A stretch of 5,529 bases of DNA from an uncultured Clostridia bacterium (lineage in GTDB: Bacteria > Bacillota > Clostridia > Christensenellales > UBA1242), in assembly GCA_944372745.1 (NCBI GenBank), contig CALWAB010000129.1, positions 1 to 5,529 on the forward strand, written 5' to 3'. The notes below the pieces were generated by a model that had not been told where the DNA came from, searched no databases, and saw nothing but the letters and a program-made list of their open reading frames with translations. Both the position numbers and the translations under genes were made by a program. Shown here in pieces: positions 1 through 5,039 of this stretch; the first letter of the stretch is position 1, and every line of letters begins with the position of its first letter.

Positions 1-210
1 TGTACTAAATAATTATACTTTGTGCGAAAGCACAAAGATATATTTTATTGTTGTTCTTAGTACAGAAGATGGCTAGTACCACTAACCAAGACCACAGGTC
101 AAGGGCAAGTGCCCTTGCACTAGGGTATCTAGGGGATGGGAAATCCCCTAGAAAATTGTAGGGGGATGAAATCCACCTACGCTTTAGAATAGGATGTGAA
201 ATCCCCTAGA
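1..210 (+). repeat. Structured intergenic repeat, copy A
   Basis: This is the left-most copy of the modular repeat; the window begins inside it or at its edge. Modules in order are: a TATACT box (14-19) running into a stem-loop with arms CTTTGTGC (18-25) and GCACAAAG (30-37) closed by GAAA; a T-rich stretch; an AGTAC...GGCTAGT segment (59-76); CCAAGACCACAGG (87-99); a stem-loop CAAGGGC/GCCCTTG (100-106, 111-117); a 10-bp stem-loop TCTAGGGGAT/ATCCCCTAGA (128-137, 143-152); a related stem-loop GTAGGGGGAT/ATCCACCTAC (158-167, 171-180) with one mismatch; and a decayed third unit ending CCCCTAGA at about 210. It ends about 20 nt before the rsmA start codon, so it forms the rsmA upstream region. 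The same module order recurs at 1085-1402 (inverted), 2284-2610 and 4499-4972. I see no open reading frame in it. Function is unknown. Confidence 0.85.
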
Positions 211-216
211 AAAAAG

Positions 217-223
217 AAAAGGA
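217..223 (+). promoter_or_regulatory. Ribosome binding site of rsmA
   Basis: A purine-rich AAAAGGA lies 6 nt upstream of the ATG at 230. It supports that start, which also places the conserved FGQNF box at residues 11-15, as expected for RsmA. Confidence 0.7.
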
Positions 224-229
224 AAAGTA

Positions 230-1048
230 ATGATAGTAGGATTTAATTTTAAAAAGAAATTCGGTCAAAATTTTTTGTCGGACAAAAATTTATTGACTTC
301 CATAGCAAATGACGCGCAAATCACAGCAGATAGCCAAGCGCTAGAAATAGGGGCAGGGGCAGGAGCACTCACTGAAGTGTTAGCGGAAAATGCTAAAAAA
401 GTTGTGTCAGTGGAGATAGATAGAGATTTAAAACCATATTTAGATTTGTTATGCGATAAATATAAAAATTTAAATATAATCTTCGGCGACTTTTTGAAAC
501 TTGATAAAGAAACTATAGAGCAAAATTTTGACGGCAAGTATAAAGTAGTTGCCAACCTTCCGTATTATATAACTACGCCTATTATCTTTCGCTTGCTTGA
601 TGAACATTTCAATGCAGAGTCCTTGACTTTAATGGTGCAAAAGGAAGTAGCGGAACGCTTTTGTGCGACAGTGGGAACAAGCGACTATGGAGCAGTGAGC
701 GTAATATTACAAAGTCAAGCGGATTTGAAAATCACAAGAATTGTGGATAAATCTTTATTTTATCCACGCCCAAATGTCGACAGTGCAGTCATAAACATTA
801 CAATTAATCACGACAAGTTTAAGATTGACGATAGGGAAGCGTTTGCTAAAGTGGTCAAAGCAAGTTTTGGCTATAGAAGAAAAACGCTCATAAATAGTTT
901 GCAGTTAGGTCTAGGAATAGACAAAGCACTTGCTGAAAGTGCAGTCAAAGAATTAAATAAGCCTTTAGATATTCGAGGCGAACGCTTGAGTGTGGAAGAT
1001 TACATAGAACTCACTAAAATTTTATCAAAAAGTGGATGTACTCTCTAA
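230..1048 (+). CDS. rsmA: 16S rRNA (adenine1518-N6/adenine1519-N6) dimethyltransferase RsmA/KsgA
   Basis: The product dimethylates two adjacent adenines in the 3'-terminal hairpin (helix 45) of 16S rRNA using S-adenosylmethionine, a late step of 30S subunit maturation in the cytoplasm. The 272 residues match the usual family length. Visible in order: the N-terminal FGQNF box (11-15); SAM-binding motif I EIGAGAG (39-45); the acidic end of the next strand, VEID (61-64); GDFL (86-89); the catalytic NLPYYI motif (109-114); EVAERF (139-144); FYPRPNVDSAV (177-187); and the C-terminal FGYRRKTL box (213-220), followed by a helical domain with RGERLS. The family also includes Erm rRNA methylases, but NLPYYI followed by FYPRPNVDS and FGYRRKTL is typical of RsmA. 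The gene stands alone: it has an RBS, is preceded by repeat copy A, and ends in its own terminator. It is flanked by inverted repeat copies (A and B). Function is assigned with high confidence. Confidence 0.97.
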   Translation: MIVGFNFKKKFGQNFLSDKNLLTSIANDAQITADSQALEIGAGAGALTEVLAENAKKVVSVEIDRDLKPYLDLLCDKYKNLNIIFGDFLKLDKETIEQNFDGKYKVVANLPYYITTPIIFRLLDEHFNAESLTLMVQKEVAERFCATVGTSDYGAVSVILQSQADLKITRIVDKSLFYPRPNVDSAVINITINHDKFKIDDREAFAKVVKASFGYRRKTLINSLQLGLGIDKALAESAVKELNKPLDIRGERLSVEDYIELTKILSKSGCTL

Positions 1049-1076
1049 GTTTGTAAACTTAGAGTTTTTTTCTTTT
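1043..1076 (+). terminator. Intrinsic terminator overlapping the rsmA stop codon
   Basis: The arms CTCTAAGTTT (1043-1052) and AAACTTAGAG (1055-1064) are perfectly complementary and are followed by seven T, then C and four T. The TAA stop (1046-1048) lies inside the left arm, so the terminator starts within the coding region. This ends the rsmA transcript before the inverted repeat copy B. Confidence 0.93.
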
Positions 1077-1084
1077 GGTTTATT

Positions 1085-1402
1085 ATCTGGGATTTCTTAA
1101 GGTGTAGGTGGATTTCATCCCCCCTACAATTTTCTAGGAGATTTCCCATACCCCCTAGTGGGGGTGATGCCACCCCTTGGCGTGGTCTTAGTTGGGACTA
1201 ACACTTGCTTGGTAAGTTCTCTCAAAGCGAAGACCAATGCCGTACGCTAATACTCCTGCACCTATGGTCTTGGAGTGTGGCACTAGCCTACTTCAGTACT
1301 TATACCTTAAAATTATATATCTTTGTACTAACGCACAAAGTATATTGTTTAAGCAACTTAAATTGTGTCTAGGTACTACCAAAGACCAAGGCGGTGTGCC
1401 AT
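1085..1402 (-). repeat. Structured intergenic repeat, copy B (inverted)
   Basis: The reverse complement carries the same modules as the other copies. On + coordinates: the GTAGGTGGAT/ATCCCCCCTAC stem-loop (1104-1127); a decayed CTAGGAGAT...CCCCCTAG stem (1134-1158); GGGGTG/CACCCC closed by ATGC (1161-1176); a TAAGTTCTCTCAAAGCG segment (1213-1229); AGACCAATGCCGTACGCTA (1231-1249); CCTATGGTCTTGG (1261-1273); CACTAGCCTACTTCAGTACT (1281-1300); a TATACT-anchored stem CTTTGT/ACAAAG (1321-1326, 1335-1340) with the box on the minus strand; TTTAAG/CTTAAA (1348-1353, 1357-1362); and CCAAAGACCAAGGCGG (1379-1394). It resembles region D (4667-4940) most closely, sharing the long middle segment absent from A and C. 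A plus-oriented fragment GCCTACGGCAGTGTG (1425-1439) lies just outside its outer end. No gene is visible. Confidence 0.85.
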
Positions 1403-1537
1403 GACACTCAATGCTATACACAAAGCCTACGGCAGTGTGTTATCATCTCTGCCCTTGAATATAGTTATAAAATACAGAAGTGTAATGATTTTTGTGTATA
1501 AAGTATATAAATTGGTCAATGTGTCTAAAATTTAAGT
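1403..1537. other. Gene-free spacer upstream of the YhhN-like gene
   Basis: I see no coding frame, RNA gene or convincing promoter here. A repeat fragment, GCCTACGGCAGTGTG, lies at 1425-1439. The rest is AT-rich. TATAAA-like hexamers (1466-1471, 1497-1502) have no acceptable -35 at proper spacing, so the promoter of the next gene is not identified. Confidence 0.5.
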
Positions 1538-2281
1538 ATGGAAATTACTTATATATTGCTTGCACTTGCTATAATATCACTCATTTGTTTGGTATTGTCG
1601 CCACGCTATGTATTGTCGCAAGTGAAAGAAACTAAAAAAAATGGAATTAATGAAATTAAATTTGCCGAATCTCAGTACCATAAGCGAATGACTGCCAACG
1701 AAAGTTTGCAGTACTCAATTATGCGAATTGTGACCTCTATATTTATAACTGCCTTGGGGATATATGGTGCGTATGCTTCCAATGTTCCTATGCCTATATT
1801 TATGACATTTGCTTTTGTGTTCATATTGCTTGCAAATTTGGCTAATGCTTTTGGACATCTCAAGGGCTTTGACTTGGTAGTATATTTTCGACTTGGCATA
1901 ATATTTAAAATACTAGCACACTTGTGCTTTGCAGTCGCTTTTAGTTTGATAATAGACAATGGTACAGTGTGTGTAGCTACCTTTTTGCTTGGTTTTATAG
2001 TGGGAGCGATATACTTAAAAATGCTCATCAAACACTTTACGCCTGTCCATTCCTTATTCGCACTTGCAAATGCCTTGAAGTTTGGAAATTTAGGGCTAGC
2101 CATAATAGCACTCTTGTATGAAGTGTATGCATTCCCAATATTGCTAATTATTGGGTATGTGATGATATTAGGAGCATCTACAATGTATGTCGTCAATAAA
2201 AAGGAATTGCAGTTTGCATCAAGTGCCTTGCACTACTTAGGTTATATAATGATAGCCTTAGCGGTCAATTTTGTGTACTAG
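1538..2281 (+). CDS. Multi-pass membrane protein, divergent YhhN/TMEM86 (lysoplasmalogenase-like) family
   Basis: The 247-residue product is very hydrophobic, with about eight predicted membrane segments (roughly 4-21, 61-80, 86-105, 113-139, 143-160, 169-190, 196-219, 229-246) and a charged loop at 29-58. The order and spacing resemble YhhN proteins, which in characterised members hydrolyse the vinyl-ether bond of lysoplasmalogens. FRLGIIFKILAHLCFAVAF (117-135) fits the family's conserved His-containing helix (H128). FILLANLANAF (95-105) fits the helix that usually carries Gly-Asp, and GASTMYVVN (212-220) fits the one that usually carries Ser-Asp. In both places the expected Asp is Asn here (N100, N220), so hydrolase activity is doubtful. 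An in-frame TAA at 1526-1528 makes ATG 1538 the first available start, but no Shine-Dalgarno sequence precedes it. The stop codon abuts repeat copy C. The coding call is firm; the family is a memory-based motif match. Confidence 0.82.
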   Translation: MEITYILLALAIISLICLVLSPRYVLSQVKETKKNGINEIKFAESQYHKRMTANESLQYSIMRIVTSIFITALGIYGAYASNVPMPIFMTFAFVFILLANLANAFGHLKGFDLVVYFRLGIIFKILAHLCFAVAFSLIIDNGTVCVATFLLGFIVGAIYLKMLIKHFTPVHSLFALANALKFGNLGLAIIALLYEVYAFPILLIIGYVMILGASTMYVVNKKELQFASSALHYLGYIMIALAVNFVY

Positions 2282-2283
2282 GC

Positions 2284-2610
2284 ACTAGCGTACGGCATTG
2301 GTCTTTGATTGAGTACCTAGGCTTCACATAGTACTAATAATATACTTAGTGCGTGATAACGCACTAAGGTACTAGCGTACAAGTGTGAAGGCACACCGCC
2401 GTGGTCATTGGGTAGTACTTAGTCACAATTTAAGTATTTAATAATATACTTAGTGCTTGTCAAAGCACTAAGAAATATATTTTTATTTTTAAGTACTAAA
2501 GTTGGCTAGTGTCCCAACCAAGACCATAGGTCAAGGGCTAGCCCTTGACTAAAGGGTGAAGGGGAACGGGTAGTTCCCTTCAAACAATGACAATGGGGAA
2601 ATCCCCTAGA
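2284..2610 (+). repeat. Structured intergenic repeat, copy C (front half duplicated)
   Basis: It begins 3 nt after the preceding stop codon. The front module occurs twice: TAGCGTACGGCATTGGTCT (2286-2304, the exact reverse complement of 1231-1249) leading to a TATACT box and a 10-bp stem CTTAGTGCGT/ACGCACTAAG closed by GATA (2345-2368); then CGCCGTGGTCATTGG (2397-2411) leading to a second TATACT box and a stem CTTAGTGCTT/AAGCACTAAG closed by GTCA (2449-2472). The back half follows: a T-rich run, AGTACTAAAGTTGGCTAGTG (2492-2511), CCAAGACCATAGG (2518-2530), the perfect 20-bp palindrome (2530-2549), a GGGAAC/GTTCCC stem (2562-2567, 2573-2578) and GGGGAAATCCCCTAGA (2595-2610). It ends 10 nt before the ku ribosome binding site. 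No reading frame is evident. It is a direct repeat of region D across the ku-ligase pair. Confidence 0.87.
2530..2549. repeat. Perfect 20-bp palindrome inside repeat copy C
   Basis: GTCAAGGGCTAGCCCTTGAC equals its own reverse complement. The equivalent positions in copy A (100-117) and region D (4540-4557) are stem-loops with 4-nt loops, so this is the loop-shortened version of a conserved stem. As RNA it would still form a hairpin with a small loop; as DNA it could be a dimeric protein site. Confidence 0.8.
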
Positions 2611-2620
2611 AATAAGTCAA

Positions 2621-2627
2621 AAAGGAG
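2621..2627 (+). promoter_or_regulatory. Ribosome binding site of ku
   Basis: A strong AAAGGAG lies 5 nt before the ATG at 2633 and fixes the start. It begins 10 nt after the last module of repeat copy C, so transcripts reading through the repeat would carry its hairpins in their leader. Confidence 0.85.
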
Positions 2628-2632
2628 TAGAA

Positions 2633-3460
2633 ATGGCGTATTCGTTTAAAGGCGGACTAAATTTTGGGTTTGTGTACATTCCCATAGAACTCCACGCCAG
2701 CATCAAGGAGCATAATATAGGCTTCAATATGATAGATAAGAACACAATGTCAAGAATTAAGTATGTCAAAACCTGTGTCGACTGTGACGATAAACTTGTC
2801 AGAAATGAAGACATTGTCAAAGGCTACGAGTACGAAAAAGACAAATATGTCATCTTTGACGATAAGGACTTTGATAAACTTAAGTCAAAAAAAGACGAAA
2901 ATATTAATATATTGCAGTTTGTAAAACTAGATGAAATAGACCCAGTGTATTACGATAAACCATATTATGTAGTGCCAAAAGGTGCAAATAAAGCATTTGA
3001 CCTATTTGCAAAAGCCCTTGAGAAACAAGGGAAAGTGGGCATAGCAAAAAGCGTCATAGGCACAAAAGAAGTCTTGCTCGCTCTGCGTGTCAAGGACGGG
3101 AAAATGTTTGTCAATACTTTGCATTATTATGATGAAGTGCAACCTTGCCCGAAAGTCGAAAGCAATGAAAAAATTGACGCTCAAGAACTAAAAATGGCAA
3201 CAGCTATCATAGACGGTATGACAAAGCCACTCAAAATGACCGAGTTTGTAGACGAATACCAACAGCGTGTGCAAGATGCCATTGTCGCTAAAATAAACGG
3301 CAAACAAATAGTCGCACCTAAAGCAAAAGAAGAAAAGAGTGTCGCAAACCTTATGGACGCCCTTGCCAAGAGTTTGCAAGCCCTTGAGAAAGACAAACAA
3401 AAAATAATAAACAAAAGCCCACGCAAGAAAACACAAAAAGTAGGGGGTATTGAAAAATAA
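2633..3460 (+). CDS. ku: Bacterial Ku, DNA end-binding protein of non-homologous end joining
   Basis: Bacterial Ku forms a homodimeric ring that threads onto double-strand DNA ends, protects them and recruits the LigD ligase. The 275 residues are a typical length. The N-terminal beta-barrel signature is clear: FKGGLNFGFVYIPIEL (5-20), a C-x2-C pair (C48, C51), IVKGYEYE (61-68), ILQFVKLDEIDPVYYDKPYY (93-112) and the RVKDGKMFVNTLHYYDEV stretch near 152-170. The C-terminal NLMDALAKSLQALE segment matches the short conserved region that contacts LigD in this family. It is followed by a lysine-rich tail (DKQKIINKSPRKKTQK), the kind of basic extension associated with DNA binding in bacterial Ku proteins. 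The ligase gene starts 5 nt downstream, so the two are co-transcribed and probably translationally coupled. No promoter is evident; the upstream region is entirely repeat copy C. Confidence 0.96.
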   Translation: MAYSFKGGLNFGFVYIPIELHASIKEHNIGFNMIDKNTMSRIKYVKTCVDCDDKLVRNEDIVKGYEYEKDKYVIFDDKDFDKLKSKKDENINILQFVKLDEIDPVYYDKPYYVVPKGANKAFDLFAKALEKQGKVGIAKSVIGTKEVLLALRVKDGKMFVNTLHYYDEVQPCPKVESNEKIDAQELKMATAIIDGMTKPLKMTEFVDEYQQRVQDAIVAKINGKQIVAPKAKEEKSVANLMDALAKSLQALEKDKQKIINKSPRKKTQKVGGIEK

Positions 3461-3465
3461 ATCTA

Positions 3466-4500
3466 TTGCAATCAAAAAATGTAGCACCAATGCTTATGAA
3501 TGAAAGTAAACCATTTGACAGCGATGACTATATATTTGAATTAAAGCTAGACGGATTAAGGGCGGTGTTATATTATGACGGAAAGCAAGTGTGCGTGAGA
3601 AATAAAAGGAATGACGAACTCATTGAGCGTTATCCAGAACTCAAGAATACGAAAAATTTTCTAAATGCACCTTGCGTCTTAGACGGAGAAATCATTTGCT
3701 TAACTTTAGGTATGCCAGATTTTAGTAAACTCCAAAAGCGTGCATTATTGACAAACAACTTTAAAATTAAACTTGCTATGCAGTCAAACCCTGTACAATT
3801 TGTGGCTTATGATATTTTGCAAGTGAATGACAAGGTATTGTTAGATACACCACTTATGGAACGCAAGCAAGTACTTGAAAATGTGGTAGTTGATAGCGAA
3901 ATAGTGACTAAATCGCGTTTTATAGAACACAATGGCGTAAAGTTCTTTGAGCTTACTAAAGAACAAGGGCTTGAAGGCATTGTGGCAAAACGCAAAGATA
4001 GTCTATATTATATGGGCAAACGAACTAGTGTTTGGCTGAAAATCAAAGCACTCATTGACGAAGATTTCTTGATATGTGGGTATAAATTCAATGATGAAGG
4101 CAAATTAAAAGATGTATTATTATTGCGAGATTTATCAAAAAAACAAGGGGCAAGCCTAGTACAAATCAAAAGCAATGGCAAGGTAGAGAAAGTGAAGCAA
4201 AAGCAGGATAGCAAAGCGGAAGAAAAGGCTATAAGACATAATCAAGATAAAAAGACAATTATTGAGTACAAAGGCACGCATTATCAATATATGGGCAGTG
4301 TAGCAATGGGCATATCTAAGGAAGATAGTGAATACATTTTAAAATTTGCCAAGTCGCATACAGTAGACTTGCCATTAAATATTAGCGGAGCAAATTTTAT
4401 AGAGCCTAAAATATATTGTACAGTCATATATATGCTAGAAACAGACAGCGGACACCTTCGTCAACCTGTCTACAAAGGCATCCGTCAAGATAGAGGCTAG
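3466..4500 (+). CDS. ligD: ATP-dependent DNA ligase, stand-alone LigD-type ligase domain
   Basis: The enzyme seals nicks and Ku-held ends through a lysyl-AMP intermediate. The 344 residues (from a TTG start) hold only a ligase: the nucleotidyltransferase domain has motif I KLDGLR (27-32, AMP-accepting K27), LDGE (72-75), AYDIL (114-118), motif IV EGIVAK (170-175) and motif V WLKIK (190-194). The OB-fold domain ends in the LigD-like HLRQPVYKGIRQD (330-342). The polymerase and phosphoesterase domains of full LigD are absent. A lysine-rich stretch of about 45 residues (roughly 224-268) interrupts the OB fold. The frame has a stop at 3451-3453, leaving TTG 3466 as the earliest usual start. It retains the conserved APML segment (7-10), which ATG 3490 or 3496 would truncate. 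No well-placed Shine-Dalgarno exists, suggesting reinitiation after the ku stop. The symbol reflects domain type; ligD may properly denote the multidomain protein. Confidence 0.94.
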   Translation: MQSKNVAPMLMNESKPFDSDDYIFELKLDGLRAVLYYDGKQVCVRNKRNDELIERYPELKNTKNFLNAPCVLDGEIICLTLGMPDFSKLQKRALLTNNFKIKLAMQSNPVQFVAYDILQVNDKVLLDTPLMERKQVLENVVVDSEIVTKSRFIEHNGVKFFELTKEQGLEGIVAKRKDSLYYMGKRTSVWLKIKALIDEDFLICGYKFNDEGKLKDVLLLRDLSKKQGASLVQIKSNGKVEKVKQKQDSKAEEKAIRHNQDKKTIIEYKGTHYQYMGSVAMGISKEDSEYILKFAKSHTVDLPLNISGANFIEPKIYCTVIYMLETDSGHLRQPVYKGIRQDRG

Positions 4501-4972
4501 TACTAAAGTAGGCTAGAGACACTCTCCAAGACCACAGGTCAAGGACGCCCGTCCTTGTCTAAGGGGTAAAGGGGAACGGGTAGTTCCCTTTCAAAACAAG
4601 CGTACGGCAGTGGCCTAGGTTGAGTACCTTAGCATAATGTGAGTGCTAGCCACAACTTATGTGCTGGCGTACGGCAGTGGTCTTGGGAGTACTTAGTCAC
4701 ATCTTAGTACTTAAATAATATACTTAGTGCGTGTTAACGCACTAAGATAAATATTTTTAAGTTATTGGCACTAAAGTAGGCTAGTGTCGTTTACTAAGAC
4801 CACAGGTGCAGGGTACTTGCGTATGGCTATGGTCACCGCTTTGAGAGAACTTACAAAGTAAGTGTTAGTACCAACTAAGACCACGCCACGGGGTGGCATC
4901 ACCCCCACTAGGGTTCTAGGGGATGGGAAATCCCCTAGATACAAACCAATACCCCTAGATACAAGACCAGTA
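4499..4972 (+). repeat. Structured intergenic repeat region D (partial plus near-complete copy)
   Basis: The repeat starts inside the ligase stop codon: AGTACTAAAGTAGGCTAG (4499-4516). The first, partial copy holds CCAAGACCACAGG (4526-4538), stem CAAGGAC/GTCCTTG closed by GCCC (4540-4557) and AAGGGGAAC/GTTCCCTTT (4569-4591). A front module GCGTACGGCAGTGG follows (4600-4613). The second copy starts at GCGTACGGCAGTGGTCTTGG (4667-4686) and contains: the TATACT box (4719-4724); stem CTTAGTGCGT/ACGCACTAAG closed by GTTA (4723-4746); CACTAAAGTAGGCTAGTG (4769-4786); CTAAGACCACAGG (4794-4806); a segment shared with copy B that includes CGCTTTGAGAGAACTTAC and an ACTTAC/GTAAGT stem (4849-4863); GGGGTG/CACCCC closed by GCAT (4890-4905); and CTAGGGGAT/ATCCCCTAG (about 4917-4939). 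No gene is visible. It could be one composite element or successive insertions. Confidence 0.86.
4932..4972 (+). repeat. Two tandem 20/21-bp repeats upstream of the integrase gene
   Basis: Two adjacent units (4932-4951 and 4952-4972) both begin CCCCTAGATACAA and end ACCAATA or ACCAGTA, differing by one inserted base and one substitution. The first unit shares CCCCTAGA with the end of the structured repeat, so it may be a local duplication of the repeat edge. The position, 70-110 bp before the integrase start, is also where arm-type integrase or regulator sites often lie. That role is inference. Confidence 0.65.
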
Positions 4973-4990
4973 GCCCAAAGGCAAGAAATT

Positions 4991-4999
4991 TGTTATACT
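4991..4999 (+). promoter_or_regulatory. Extended -10 promoter candidate for the integrase gene
   Basis: TGTTATACT fits the extended -10 form TGn-TATAAT with one mismatch. No good -35 is present 16-18 bp upstream, which the TGn extension can compensate for. Transcription would begin near 5006, giving a leader of roughly 35 nt. Confidence 0.55.
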
Positions 5000-5005
5000 T
5001 TAGTG

Positions 5006-5019
5006 TTCGCAAGCGCGAA
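5006..5019 (+). promoter_or_regulatory. Leader hairpin or operator before the integrase gene
   Basis: TTCGC (5006-5010) and GCGAA (5015-5019) are inverted arms around AAGC, placed just after the putative -10 and just before the Shine-Dalgarno. It could be an mRNA hairpin at the extreme 5' end or a repressor half-site pair. The TATACTTTAGTG preceding it echoes the TATACTTAGTG of the repeat hairpins. Confidence 0.45.
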
Positions 5020-5021
5020 TG

Positions 5022-5028
5022 AAAGGAG
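5022..5028 (+). promoter_or_regulatory. Ribosome binding site of the integrase gene
   Basis: AAAGGAG lies 11 nt before ATG 5040, slightly long spacing but the only good site. An in-frame ATG at 5019 would add seven residues but has no Shine-Dalgarno of its own and overlaps the hairpin, so 5040 is preferred. Confidence 0.7.
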
Positions 5029-5039
5029 AACAAAACAAA

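Noticed and set aside
1672..2196. A 174-codon antisense frame over the YhhN-like gene
   Set aside because: It is the shadow of a strongly hydrophobic gene; the plus strand has the coherent membrane topology and the antisense frame has no initiation signals.
2449..2495. The TATACT stem plus following T-rich run as an intrinsic terminator
   Set aside because: The T run starts several A/T-mixed bases after the stem, the stem is AT-rich, and the pattern is kept upstream as well as downstream of genes. It could weakly terminate, but I did not call it.
2284..2610. A CRISPR array
   Set aside because: The repeats are long, modular and irregularly spaced, with no uniform spacers and no cas genes.
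3440..3470. A frameshifted Ku-ligase fusion
   Set aside because: Ku has a complete C-terminal region and basic tail, and the ligase begins with its own conserved N-terminal segment. The short gap fits a normal two-gene operon.
4161..4300. Possible sequencing error or foreign insertion in the ligase gene
   Set aside because: The frame stays open, codon use is like the rest, and the OB-fold motif KGIRQD follows in frame, so the insert reads as a genuine part of the protein.
1..4972. Integron-style gene cassettes with attC-like palindromes
   Set aside because: The genes lie between palindromic repeats and a tyrosine recombinase is nearby. However, rsmA is a core gene, the repeats are larger with many stems, orientation is mixed, no paired 7-bp core sites were found, and the recombinase has zinc-ribbon/AP2-like phage-type domains.
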